Positions 35,114 to 46,125 of a DNA stretch of 64,000 bases are shown in pieces. Position 1 is the first letter of the stretch; every line of letters begins with the position of its first letter. A program made the position numbers and the translations under genes. This DNA comes from Cyprinodon diabolis (lineage: Eukaryota; Chordata; Actinopteri; Cyprinodontiformes; Cyprinodontidae): NCBI GenBank assembly GCA_030533445.1, contig CM060072.1:23204267-23268266 (forward strand), read 5' to 3'. The notes under the pieces were generated by a model that was not told the DNA's origin, made no database searches, and saw only the letters and a list, made by a program, of their open reading frames with translations.

Positions 35114-35530
35114 TGTCTTACTTTCTGTTTTACTTTGATCTGTGTGTTTTTTTGGTTTATTTCCTACTTTGTGTTTCTGGATTTATTTTAGTTCTCACCT
35201 TTTTCTGTTGTTGTCCTCTGTTGCCCTCTTGTGTGTGTTCCTTTCCCCTTGGCTCCCTCGTTGTCTCCACTCACACCTGCTCCTTATCACCTCGTTAACC
35301 CTGCCTTTGTCTCAGTCAGCTATATATACACTCCCTTCGCTGTCACTCCTTGTTGGATCCTCTGTTTCTGCTGGTTCTGTTGTCCCTGGTTCTGTCATTG
35401 CTGGTTCCCTGTCGCTGTTGCTGATTGTTTTCCCCTGATGTCTCCATGGTTCTGGTTTGTGTTACATTTTAAGTTGGATTTTGGATTCCTGTCTTTGTTA
35501 CTGTTTTCACCGATTAGTTAATGAATAAAA
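35114..35530 (+). mobile_element. Solo-LTR-like repeat, copy 2
   Basis: Shares long stretches with 8785-9270: TTCTGTTGTTGTCCTCTGTT, CACACCTGCTCC.TATCACCTC, CCCCTGATGTCTCCATGG and TTAAGTTGGATTTTGGATTC. It has TATATATACACTC as TATA-like box (about 35321) and GAATAAA near 35522. The 5' start is truncated relative to copy 1. No internal retroelement genes. Confidence 0.5.
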
Positions 35531-37769
35531 AAATTGGGATGATAATATCCGAAGCGCGGCTGCAAACAGCCACTTCATATTTACTGTGTAAGAGGGCTTA
35601 ATCAACATGAGGAGGGACCTATGAAATGATGAACAGGTTGTATATTTTAGAACATTTTTAGACTTCATTTTACCTGCTGCCATAGGAGTTCACCTACAGT
35701 AACTAGATACATTGATCTACTACCGTTCAAGAAATAATCCCTTAATATCATCACGGTCACAACATACTATGGCAAGCTATTTTGATATGTATTAGTCTTA
35801 CTGAATATGTATTCCTGATATCTGTCTATCTTTGTCTAAATGACCATTTATAACAAAATGATATTTTCCACATCTAGAATAAACATTCTGGATGTTTGGA
35901 AATTAATTTCAGATCTCCATATTCCTTATATGACTGGTCAGCATTTGTATTATTTTGACAATGAAGAAATATATTTCAGATATCATAAATACATATTCAG
36001 TGAAGCTGATAAATATCAAAACATTTCTAGACATATAAATCTTAATTCTTGATAGAATAATTTAGTTTTTTTTACTTCCTAAAATTCAGTTTCTGCTACA
36101 AAAATGTTATTTAGAAAGTATATTATTATAGTTCATCAAGAAGAATCTTATTTTAGTAATCTGCAAATGGAACAACAAAGTGTTTTTAATAAATGTAAAT
36201 TTGGCTTGCCATAGCCCTCTTCATATAAACCTATGCATTAACCCGAGTAACAATCTTCTCCTTCGCCATCTTCCTCCCCTCCCTCGCAGCTGTAGTGCTG
36301 TTTCTGTCTTTTAAACACATTCTCCTTTTTGTTCTGCATTTAAACCTCTAGTTCCAGTGGGGTGAAATAGGCACTTCATGTTTCCTGTTGTCATGGTGAC
36401 TCATTGAATCGGTGCTTCACTGATAATGGCTTTTCATACTTGTTAGGCACGTGCTAAACTCTGAATGGTTGTACTTGGAGTTGATTGAATTAATTCATAG
36501 CAACCGTTGAGAAACCGAAAACTCAGAGTTCCCGACATTAGGCTAGATCAATTTAGAGTTGCACATTTGAACCTGAGTTTGTTTAACCTAAGTAGTGAAA
36601 TGGACCCCGTGTGTGAGAGGTAGAACATTGAAAACCAAAATAAAACATTTCAGATGAAAATGTCATAAGAAAAATATAGTATATTTCTATAAATGGGACT
36701 ACATTGGCTAACTGTAGGCATGCCGACCAGTGAGCCAATTAGAGGCAAAGAAGGGCGGTTCATGCTGAGGTTAATAATGCTCACATATTAAATAACATTT
36801 ACAAGTGTACTTTAAATGATTTACCTTTAGGATTAGCAAATATATATTCGGTAATATGAAGTGAGTTAGTCAAACAACGCTTTAATTTCCTAATTACAAA
36901 ATGTCCTCATAATTAACATTAGCCAGCAGTTCAGCTAATGTTAGCAATGCAATCGGTAAAGAGAAGGATGCCTCTTTGCCGTCAGCCAAAAAGGTCGGTA
37001 CAACTTTGGATGAAGAAGTCAACTGTGCTAGGTGGGCGTGGGCCATTTTTATTGTTGGACCTCGTAAATTATGTTAATGACATGTCTGGGCTCGACAGTA
37101 CTGGGTTAGGAGAATTTATCACTCTTGATGTGTAATAAATGCATTTTTTATAAAAAATATTGTTATGTTAAATATTTTTTATTGAATAATTTAAATGATT
37201 AATATATATATATATATATATTTTGTTACACTAAAATAGTCTTTATTTCAATTTTAAAATTTTATCAACTTTTGAGTTTATCCAATTGTTTTTGATGGAT
37301 TTTATTTTTAAATCTAAGCTGAAAAAGGAACAAAAAGGTCAAATTTAATCTAGATTTTTTTATTCAAATAAATGTTTAAAAAAATTACACCTTATGCCTC
37401 ATCTGTATTTTATATTCATGCAGACTGACTGTGTGACCGGTAATACCAACAAAATGCTCCTGATTAAGTTAGTTCATTTTATTAGTGGCCCACACTAACT
37501 GTTGTTCAATCAGCTGTTCAAAGAGACGGTTTACAAAAGAAACTACTGACTTGCTAAGTGAGAGAATAAGTGTCATCCATGTGGATGGACTCAGGAATAA
37601 GGAATAGTTCCCTCAAAATCCATAATTGTCTCTCATTAGTCTGTGGACCAGCATTTAGTTATTTCATAATCCTTCCTCTCTGAGATCAAAAACAGAAATC
37701 TGATGACACTGACAAAATACTACAAAGGTATTTTTGGGTAAACTACATAGAGTGGTCTTACGTGTCATT
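35531..37769. other. Spacer with a possible Harbinger-like fragment
   Basis: At 36515-36605, AAACTCAGAGTTCCCGACAT followed by GAACCTGAGTTTGTTTAACC resembles a PIF/Harbinger-type MITE end common in fish. A (TA)n run lies at 37202-37220. Nothing else recognised. Confidence 0.35.
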
Positions 37770-38033
37770 GTTTCTGGGCTCCAATTAAAAAAGAGGATGA
37801 GTATACCCACATCTCCAGGGACCACTACACTACTGGTGGTGCGTGAAAATCCTACTAGATCAGCAGTTTGTTAAATATTTAGATCAGCCCGTTTGACATC
37901 AACAATCATGTCACTTTCAAAGTTCATTAAATCCCCTGTCTTCCCCATTCTGATGCACAGTTTGGACTATAGATCAGAAATTTCCATTAACAAGCAGTTG
38001 GACCAGTGTGTCTAATAAAGTGGCCAGTGAGTG
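37770..38033 (+). mobile_element. Tc1/mariner-type element, 3' end
   Basis: Text TGCGTGAAAATCCTACTAGATCAGCAG, then ATTAAATCCCCTGTCTTCCC and the terminus TAATAAAGTGGCCAGTGAGTG followed by TA. This is the right end of a widespread vertebrate Tc1/mariner-type repeat. The 5' half is too diverged to bound. Confidence 0.6.
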
Positions 38034-39125
38034 TATATGCCTGTTTATTTATCTTTTAAGTTTAATACTGGTACACTATTGCAACTCATCATCCAGAACT
38101 TTATATATAGACAAATTTATTTTGATTTATTTGAGTGTGTAGATTAGTTTGGCGAGTTCCACATCTGATATCAATTTCATGTCTAATATTAGAAGCACAA
38201 TTACTGATAGAATTGGGCGTTTAAAGTTTTCAAGTATGTTATATATGTCACACAGCTAAAACTACAAAGGCACGTCATTTTATTTGAAATGAGTGTGCCT
38301 TTCCTTGTGTTAAGCAATTAAGTAAGACAATGTACCAGTGGAATAAGATGATTTGAATTTAAAATAAGATTTAAAAAAAATAAAATAAAAAAATCTCCAT
38401 TATTTTTTTCAAGTTCACAAATATTTATTCATCTTATTTTTAAGGCAAGAATAGTCATTCCATTGGCAGATTATGCTATTTATATGCTCAAACTAGGGGG
38501 GGAAAGCCTTTTATTTATTTCACTTTTTTGCAGTCCAGATAGTTCAGAAACCAACTGTAAAGACAAATGTAAATGAATAGGACATATAAAAGGGATTGTG
38601 ATGTATTTAGAAGTCAAGTTGTGATAATGTAATATTTGTTTTTGAGGACCAAGAAGGATATTTCAGATTTTCAGTGAGACTGTCTGCTTTTTGACCACCT
38701 GGGCAGATGAATAACAATGCCTAACTTTTGACAGGACTTGGGTGTTTCTCCTCTCAGTAGACTGAAATGGATCTCTGGATCTGTGGCTCTCACTTTTTAT
38801 CTTTTTATTACAGCTGTTCAAACCAAACTGAAGGTTGTTCATTGGCAACGAGGGAATGGCTGGCCTATCTTGCTCGTCTTGCTAGATGGTTGGATGGTTT
38901 CCCACTTTAGATAAATCTGATAGAGAACTGAATGCCAAGAAAACAAGAAAAAAACATTAAAAACTGTACAAGAACCTTGTAGAAAAAAATAGACTAAGGT
39001 TCAAGGGAACCCTACTCACGAAAAACATACATGTCAACCAAATCTGGTAAGTTTATCATCAATGATTTTGATTCTGCAGGAAAAAAAGATCATTTGTGTG
39101 TATTCTGTTTTGCTCTCAGCTAATT
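38034..39125. other. Spacer
   Basis: No gene or repeat boundaries recognised. Confidence 0.4.
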
Positions 39126-40050
39126 AAATTCAGTTTGTTTATATAGCACCAATTCACAACACAGGTCATCTAAAGGCACTTTGCAATTTAACCAGATCAT
39201 ACAGTCAAATGGATTCAAAGTTTTCTATCTAAGGAAAACCAGTTGATTGCATCGAATCATCAACTCAAATCCCTCACACTAAGCATGCTTGTAACGACAG
39301 TGGAGAGGAAAAAGGAAGAAACCTCCAGCAGAACCAGACTCAGGCTGACTGGAGTCCAAGGAGACAGAAGCAGAGATAGAGAAAGAAGCAGAGATACAAA
39401 AGGCAACTGTCAAACAGCTCCACAGGCGGCCCCGTCCAGGAAACACACAGCCAGGCAGAAGAGCTCCGATCCAACTCCCATGTCAGAGGATGAAGAGAGC
39501 ACATCTAGCCAGTCATAGTCAGAGAAATCGAACTACACTGGCAGCAGCACAGCTGATATTTCTCTCCAGGATGGTATCACAGCCATACAGGAAATGACGA
39601 GGCAAAGCTATTATGAGAAAAAGCAGAAAGAGCGTAACGTTAGAGACTGAACTAACAAACTCTGCAGAGTGAGAAAATAGAGATAGAATGATAAAAAAGG
39701 GGTCCCTATGTCTTCCAGAAGTCTAAGTCTATAGCAGCATAACTATAGAGATAGCCCAGGATAACATAAGCTCTTTAAGAATAAGCTTTATAAAAAAAGA
39801 AAGTTTTAAGCCTACCCTTAAAAGTAGACAGTATGTCTGCCTCACGGACTAAAACTGGTAGTTGGTTCCACAGGAGAGGAGCCTGATAACTAAAAGATCT
39901 GTCTACCATTTTATTTTTAGAAATTCTAGGAACCACTAGTAAACCTGCAGATTGACATAACAAACAATCGGGTCTCTGATATAAGATGGAGCTTGGTCAT
40001 TTAAGGCTTTAAAAGTGAGAAGCAGGATTCTTAATTCTGGATTCTTCAAA
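39126..40050 (-). mobile_element. 5'-truncated L2-type LINE, RT C-terminus and 3' UTR
   Basis: Minus strand from about 40040: RILLLTFKALNDQAPSYIRD, then after a frame change LVVPRISKNKMVDRSFSYQA and LLWNQLPVLVREADILSTFK, ending near 39775. This is the C-terminal end of an L2-type RT. The 3' UTR runs to about 39126, where plus-strand TTTATATAGCACCAATTCAC marks the LINE 3' terminus. Purine-rich 3' UTR sequence gives a spurious plus-strand frame at 39243-39518. Related 3' ends occur at 52236-52720 and 56025-56095. Confidence 0.75.
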
Positions 40051-40780
40051 CGGCTACTCGGTTCAAGGCGGCCAGTAGCACCCATCAGTGTGCAGGGTTG
40101 CCATGATATGCAAATCAACCAATCAAAGCTGACTCTGGAAAACATGAGTGATGTTTTTCTTGCTGACCATCACTAAAATCTGAATCTCTGTTATTGTTTT
40201 CTATTAAATGGCTTGGCTCGGATTTAAGCTTATGTAGAAAGAATTGCTTTCCTAGACACTTTCAAGTTGTCAATCATGTAATCGGTTCACTGCAATGGAG
40301 AAAGGTTCCAGAATGTGACTCATTATTCAGTAATTTAAAATAGCTTGTTATGCAGTTCTAAAAGACATTCTGGGAAAGAAATATGTAACAAAATAAGATT
40401 GATGAACTAAGAAATTACATAAACATCTTTGTTAAAGACAGCATAAAGTTGGTTTTTGTAGCGTAAACAGATGCCCTGTTGTTTCAATAAAAAAGCATTT
40501 CAAAGCTACGTTTGAAATAATTTAATGATCTGGAAATACTAATTTAGAACACACAAGAGCAATCTTCAAAGTAGGCATATTCATCCAGCCAAAACAATAA
40601 TGAGAATTTAAGTCAAGATATCAAGGACTCTGAAGGGCCTCTGCTGGTTTTAGGGGGCCACGATACCAAGTTATTTAAGCCCATGCCAGCTGTAATTTAT
40701 GTACTAAAAACTAATGCCAGAGATCATAATAATCTGAACAAAAGCATATCCCTTTGAGTCATGTATGTGTGTCTCTGTAA
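40051..40780. other. Spacer
   Basis: No recognised feature. Confidence 0.4.
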
Positions 40781-40960
40781 ACCAGGGGTCACCAACATAG
40801 TGCCTGCGGGCTCCAAAGGGGCCTCATGGACCATATAGGACTAAATTGTAACAAGCTCTTTTTAATGCTTCTTTTATTTTATGAGTGTTTTTATATCTGT
40901 TTTATGTATTGATTTATCTCTCTCAATTCTCTCAATTTTTCATACATTGGCTATTGTTTT
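40781..40960 (+). repeat. hAT-like terminal fragment (CAGGGGTCACCAAC)
   Basis: CCAGGGGTCACCAACATAGT, then GCCTGCGGGCTCCAAAGG is one terminus of a common fish hAT family. No matching GTTGGTGACCCCTG terminus was seen nearby, so it is a fragment unless the island at 41.1-41.7 kb belongs to it. Confidence 0.5.
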
Positions 40961-41079
40961 AATCTATTCTAATTAAATGAAGTTTTTTAAAATTACAGGT
41001 TTAAGACAAAATTACATGGTTAAAACGTTTTGTTTTTATAATCGTTTCTTAAATATATTTACTTCTAAATACAGTAGGA

Positions 41080-41675
41080 TTGTCAAACGTATCGCATCAC
41101 CACCTGAAAGGAAAGCCTGCAATACCTCCCTTCCACCAGGTGGGGGTAGCCGTGCACCCCTTGCGTGTTGACATCAGCGGCACAACGTGCGGCGCTGAAC
41201 TTGTGCGTGTTGCGCTCACTGTGCCACGAATCGCCGTTTCTGGTCCATCTTGTGAAGCAAGCAGATGCGGTGTCGTTTGTTGCTAAAGCAGGAGACATTC
41301 AAGCTTCTGTCCTTTGCTTCTAACCCTTGTCTCTTCTTCTTCGGCGCGCTGTAGAGGCTGTTAGAGGCTCTCAGCCTCAAAGACTGCGCTGGAGGGAAAG
41401 GTAAGGTTATAGCAGGGAATCCAGGAACTGGGAACCACACTCTGCGTCTACATGTCATTCGAGGTTATTACAGCCGTCCTGTCGAGGTTTCCAGACCTAA
41501 ATACAAGCATATGACACAGGTCTGCAGGGTTGCCAGAGGATGACATCCAACATATGCTCTTGGATCTGATTGGGAACAGCTACGGAACCGTCATCTGGAG
41601 CGGCGCCACGCAGTGCTGGGATGTAGGGCAAACTTTAGGAGCAGATTACGGGTGTGGATGGGGGGGCAGATGATA
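41080..41675 (+). other. GC-rich island with orphan coding-like stretch
   Basis: The island stands out from AT-rich surroundings by its CpG content. After a splice-acceptor-like run (TTCTAACCC, pyrimidines, GCTGTAG ending at 41354) a plus-strand frame without stops runs 41355-41540. It includes GKVIAGNPGTGNHTLRLHVI, RGYYSRPVEVSRPKYKHMTQ and VCRVA, and stops at TGA 41541-41543. One frame over, from 41539, it continues protein-like with DDIQHMLLDLIGNSYGTVIW and SGATQCWDVGQTLGADYG. A donor-like AAAG|GTAAGG lies at about 41401. I do not recognise the family. It may be a decayed exon, a processed pseudogene or transposon-derived coding sequence. Confidence 0.35.
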
Positions 41676-43679
41676 AATCAGCAGGCACATAGAAATAAAA
41701 AAAAATATTAATAAAAAGATAGAGAGATAAGTGTAGGTTTTATAGATCAAACATACTATTTATTAATCTAAAATAATATTCAAGTTCGTCATATCCGTGC
41801 CCAGTTTAGGTACAGAGAGCGAAAAAAAAGCGCTGCAGGCATATTTATAAAACTGAGCTTGGGAAACAGACGTTTTCTTACTATTTTCCTTGCCACTACA
41901 TTCCTGAATGTCACAATAGTATTGTTTAAAAAAACAAAACAAAACCATGCTCAAATATTTCAAATAAAAAGAAAATAATAAAATGGCCTAAATGCGGTTG
42001 GCCTTAATCCTTTTCAAGCAAAATATTTTTTTATTAATCTTAAGAAAAGTTTTATTTGGCTTTAATTCATTCTGCGCCTGCTTTATGGTTCATCCTCTTT
42101 AACTTAGGGGTTGTTTTAGTATTCAAAATAAAATGGGTCTTGAAGTCTTCCGCACGTATAAGTAAATAATAGAAATATGAAATACATGATATATTCGTGT
42201 GGTTTAAAAATGTAAAGGTTTGACAAATGATGTCCAAATCAAGATATCTTAAATAAGACTGGTGAAAGCAGGCCTCCAACTACATCTCGCATGTGAAGAA
42301 TAACATCTCGACTTTTTATTTTAACATATCATTGTATTTGATTTATTTATTTAGTAATTTAGATTTAAAATAATATAAACAAAATGTCACAATTTAAGAT
42401 ATCTATAAGAGTTTTTGATGCTCTCAATATCAATCTGATTTACGTTTAAAGGTATTTTTTACTTTCCGTATTTTTGTTTTATCTGTTTTTTTTTTTAAGA
42501 AAAAGTTTTTCAGAAATATTTGGATCTAAAATTATAAAAAATAAGGTACAAATCTGAACATTTAGCAGTACAGTCTGACTTTTAGATGCAATCTCTTCTT
42601 TTTAACAGAATAGACTATACATTTTGGATTATATGAAAATATTTCTGCAAATGTGTAACTTACAGTAACAATTAAATGAGAAAATATGGGACAGTTGACA
42701 TATAGATCAATGTTTGGCCAAGGATAATTTATTTTTGGTATAAATCTGTTTTTATTTTTTTCCTTTTTACAGTGTCTGTGCTTGCATAATTCATTCGACT
42801 ATTATTGAGTTTAATAAATCAGCTATCATCTATTTTTTAGTTTTAGAATTGTATTTCATTTTGAATTTAAATTCATCAGTGTAATTTGTCTAATGTGTTT
42901 AAGACTTAATTAGAATCATCTGATGAAATTAAGCTAGAAAAAAAAATAGGTTTACTGAACAGAAAGTTTTTTTTTTCATGAATTTGATAATGGTATTAAA
43001 TCAGCTAAAAAATATTGTTTTTTTTATTTAAAAATGATTCCACTTTCATTATGCATTAATTACGTACATTTTTAGTTTATATATATATATATATATGATT
43101 TAGATTTTTGTGCTTTTTAAGCTAACCTTTGCTTAATTGTCAACTGTATTAACTGTCAAGTTTGCGTATGAAGAAGTGGAGTGGAACTGCTTCATAATTA
43201 GGATCAGCAGAACTGCCGATTTCTCAGTGCTGCGCAGAAGATGCGTCAACAATTATGAGTTTAAACAACATACTGAATGTGTCTTACACTGTCAGCAGCC
43301 TTAATTTAAAGCTCAATAAAACCTGGCCATGAGTTGACCTCCTATTGTGGCGATTTGTTTGTAGCCTAACCGCAGGGCATAGAGTGTCACTCAAACGCTA
43401 TTTAGGAAGAAAAATCCACCACCTGAATAGGAAATGTGGAAAAATCCTAGAAAATTGGCCAGGAAGGAAATGGCTCGTAATAAATCGGCCAAAAAGCGAG
43501 CAGAGAGGCCTCAGAGCGCTGATTAATATTGGGCCCTGTAAAAACGTGACTTTTTCACATGGTGCCTGCAAATATCCAAGGAGATCAGGTAACGATGGCT
43601 GTAAAGTAAATTTAATCAAGTAATTACATAAGGTGTTTTTTTTTTTTTTTTTTTAAGTATGCGCTGTCGTTCATGCGTC
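41676..43679. other. AT-rich spacer
   Basis: Only AT-rich text, with a (TA)n run at 43079-43096. The 43345-43623 open frame has no recognisable content. Confidence 0.4.
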
Positions 43680-43687
43680 CTGTAGAG

Positions 43688-43889
43688 CAGGCATCCCAAC
43701 CTCGGTCCTCGAGGCCCGCTGTCCTGCGGGTTTTAGAGGTTTCCCTGCCGTAGCACAGCTGATTATAATGATTGCAGTAGACCAAAAGGCTTTTAATCAG
43801 CTTTCAATTAAAATCAGCTGTGCTGGAGCAAGGAAACCTCTAAAACCTACAGGACAGCGGGCCTCGAGGACCGAGGTTGGGGATGCCTG
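43688..43889. mobile_element. hAT foldback MITE (CAGGCATC family), copy 1
   Basis: 202-bp near-palindrome from CAGGCATCCCAACCTCGG to CCGAGGTTGGGGATGCCTG. Flanked by CTGTAGAG (43680-43687) and CTGTAGGG (43890-43897), 7 of 8 identical, as expected for hAT insertion. About 70-bp arms with a short loop (AGTAGACCAAAAGG). Same family as 53673-53875. Confidence 0.85.
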
Positions 43890-43949
43890 CTGTAGGGGAC
43901 ATAATGAACGCACCTAATCACAGAAGTCTGTCTGGTGTTTCACATTTGT

Positions 43950-43953
43950 TTTG

Positions 43954-44016
<63 letters not shown>

Positions 44017-44017
44017 C

Positions 44018-44103
<86 letters not shown>

Positions 44104-44104
44104 C

Positions 44105-44142
<38 letters not shown>

Positions 44143-44146
44143 CATA

Positions 44147-44179
<33 letters not shown>

Positions 44180-44180
44180 C

Positions 44181-44218
<38 letters not shown>

Positions 44219-44219
44219 C

Positions 44220-44257
<38 letters not shown>

Positions 44258-44258
44258 C

Positions 44259-44302
<44 letters not shown>

Positions 44303-44303
44303 C

Positions 44304-44343
<40 letters not shown>

Positions 44344-44344
44344 C

Positions 44345-44436
<92 letters not shown>

Positions 44437-44441
44437 CATAT

Positions 44442-44473
<32 letters not shown>

Positions 44474-44474
44474 C

Positions 44475-44524
<50 letters not shown>

Positions 44525-44525
44525 C

Positions 44526-44575
<50 letters not shown>
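43950..44575. repeat. Composite (TA)n array with recurrent AATATATCATATTA interruptions
   Basis: More than 600 bp of TA dinucleotides, interrupted at least ten times by the same word AATATATCATATTA (for example near 44010, 44097, 44177, 44216, 44254, 44298, 44338, 44430, 44467 and 44519). Spacing is often about 36-46 bp, so the array is a higher-order tandem repeat, not simple TA. It lies about 0.7-1.3 kb upstream of the PURA start codon. Confidence 0.9.
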
Positions 44576-44576
<1 letters not shown>

Positions 44577-44896
44577 TTTTTTTTACACTTGGGGTATATT
44601 TTAATAAATTACTTTGTTTATGTTAACTTTATTGAGAAAATGTGTAAAGAGTTTATTTTCAAGAGGATTGTTTTCTATTTATATTACCATTTAAGGTAAG
44701 TGTGTAAAGTTTTTTTTTTCCCCCAGCCATCCAGATCACTTTTAGTTATAAAATTTACGAGGGTATAATCCTTGTAACAATGAAAAGATTAATCAGCCAA
44801 ATATCTGATAGGTTTTGTAAAATGTTCACGCAAGGTTGTTAATTATTAGTTGTGATATTGTATAATGCTACCAGGCATTATACAATATATATGAAA

Positions 44897-44898
<2 letters not shown>

Positions 44899-44955
<57 letters not shown>
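44899..44955. repeat. (TA)n microsatellite
   Basis: About 28 uninterrupted TA units, 0.3 kb upstream of the PURA start codon. Confidence 0.95.
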
Positions 44956-44957
<2 letters not shown>

Positions 44958-45059
44958 TACCAAGTTAGGGTCTTTCCATAAAGGAAAAGTACCTGCCTTT
45001 CCATTAAGTGTTATAAAAAACGAAACAGATTTTAATTCTTTGTAATTCTTCAGTTTCGT

Positions 45060-45270
45060 TTCACTTGTATCAAAAATGTTGCTCCCCACATCAGGGAAAC
45101 AACGGGAGATGGAGAGAACAGCAGGCGCCTTCGAGCTGCATTAATACCCCCCTCCCTCTCATTTCCTCGCTCTCTGTGTAGATCTCGCGAGAGCTCCAAG
45201 CACGGGCTCAGCTGGCCGTGGCTTTGCTGCAGTCGGAGGGAGAAGGCAGGCAAGTCAGGCAGGCGGCAAC
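45060..45270 (+). promoter_or_regulatory. pura: PURA promoter/5' UTR with TCTCGCGAGA motif
   Basis: The GC-rich region directly before the PURA ATG contains the 10-bp palindrome TCTCGCGAGA at 45183-45192, 79 bp before the start codon. This motif is a known activator element of TATA-less CpG-island promoters (bound by BANP; also discussed for Kaiso). No TATA box is clear. The transcription start is not determined. Confidence 0.6.
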
Positions 45271-46125
45271 ATGGCGGACAGAGACAGTGGAAGTGAGCAG
45301 GGAGGAGCGGCCACGGGCCCAGGCTTCGGCTCCATGCACTTAGCGGCAGGAGGGGCGGGCTCGGCTTCCGGGCTCCAGCACGAGACGCAAGAGCTGGCGT
45401 CAAAGCGGGTCGACATCCAGAACAAGCGCTTCTATTTGGACGTAAAGCAGAACGCAAAGGGCCGCTTCTTGAAGATAGCCGAAGTCGGGGCCGGCGGAAA
45501 CAAGAGTCGCCTCACTCTCTCTATGTCCGTGGCTGTCGAGTTCCGAGACTACTTGGGGGACTTCATCGAGCACTACGCCCAGCTAGGACCGAGCAACCCC
45601 GGGATGGTACAGGACGAGCCCAGGCGGGCGCTAAAAAGTGAGTTCCTGGTCCGAGAAAATCGGAAATATTACATGGATCTGAAAGAGAACCAGAGAGGAC
45701 GGTTTCTACGGATCAGACAGACCGTTAACCGGGGGCCCGGGTTGGGATCCACGCAAGGCCAGACGATCGCTCTGCCCGCCCAGGGACTTATTGAGTTCCG
45801 CGACGCTCTGGCTAAACTTATTGACGATTACGGTCTGGAGGACGAGCCGGCGGAGCTGCCCGAAGGCTCGTCGTTGACTGTGGACAATAAGCGGTTTTTC
45901 TTCGACGTTGGGTCCAATAAGTACGGTGTCTTTATGAGGGTGAGCGAGGTGAAGCCCACCTACCGCAACTCTATCACTGTGCCCTACAAAGTGTGGTCCA
46001 AATTCGGGAACACTTTCTGTAAATATGCCGAGGAGATGAAGAAGATCCAGGAGAAGCAGCGGGAGAAAAGGGCATGCGAGCTGCAACAGGAGGAGATGCA
46101 GGCGGACGATGGAGATGAGGATTGA
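45271..46125 (+). CDS. pura: Pur-alpha, single-exon gene (284 aa)
   Basis: Pur-alpha is a sequence-specific single-stranded DNA/RNA-binding protein that recognises purine-rich (GGN) repeats and acts in transcription, mRNA transport and neuronal development. The uninterrupted frame starts [16 protein letters not shown], as in vertebrate PURA. PUR repeats I (about 41-107, [20 protein letters not shown]), II (about 122-188, [20 protein letters not shown]) and III (about 196-262, [20 protein letters not shown]) are all complete. The tail is acidic (DDGDED). PURA rather than PURB is indicated by [23 protein letters not shown] and [10 protein letters not shown]. The human protein (322 aa) has a long poly-Gly tract near the N-terminus and a Gln-rich C-terminal stretch; both are much shorter here. 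No intron interrupts the coding region, as in mammals. ATG context is AACATGG. Confidence 0.97.
   Translation: MADRDSGSEQGGAATGPGFGSMHLAAGGAGSASGLQHETQELASKRVDIQNKRFYLDVKQNAKGRFLKIAEVGAGGNKSRLTLSMSVAVEFRDYLGDFIEHYAQLGPSNPGMVQDEPRRALKSEFLVRENRKYYMDLKENQRGRFLRIRQTVNRGPGLGSTQGQTIALPAQGLIEFRDALAKLIDDYGLEDEPAELPEGSSLTVDNKRFFFDVGSNKYGVFMRVSEVKPTYRNSITVPYKVWSKFGNTFCKYAEEMKKIQEKQREKRACELQQEEMQADDGDED

Noticed and set aside
39243..39518. 91-codon plus-strand frame rich in Arg/Ser/Glu
   Set aside because: It lies in the purine-rich 3' UTR of the minus-strand L2-type LINE; no conserved protein.
43951..44604. 217-codon open frame (and mirror frames) of alternating Ile/Tyr
   Set aside because: It is the translation of the (TA)n array; no biological coding content.
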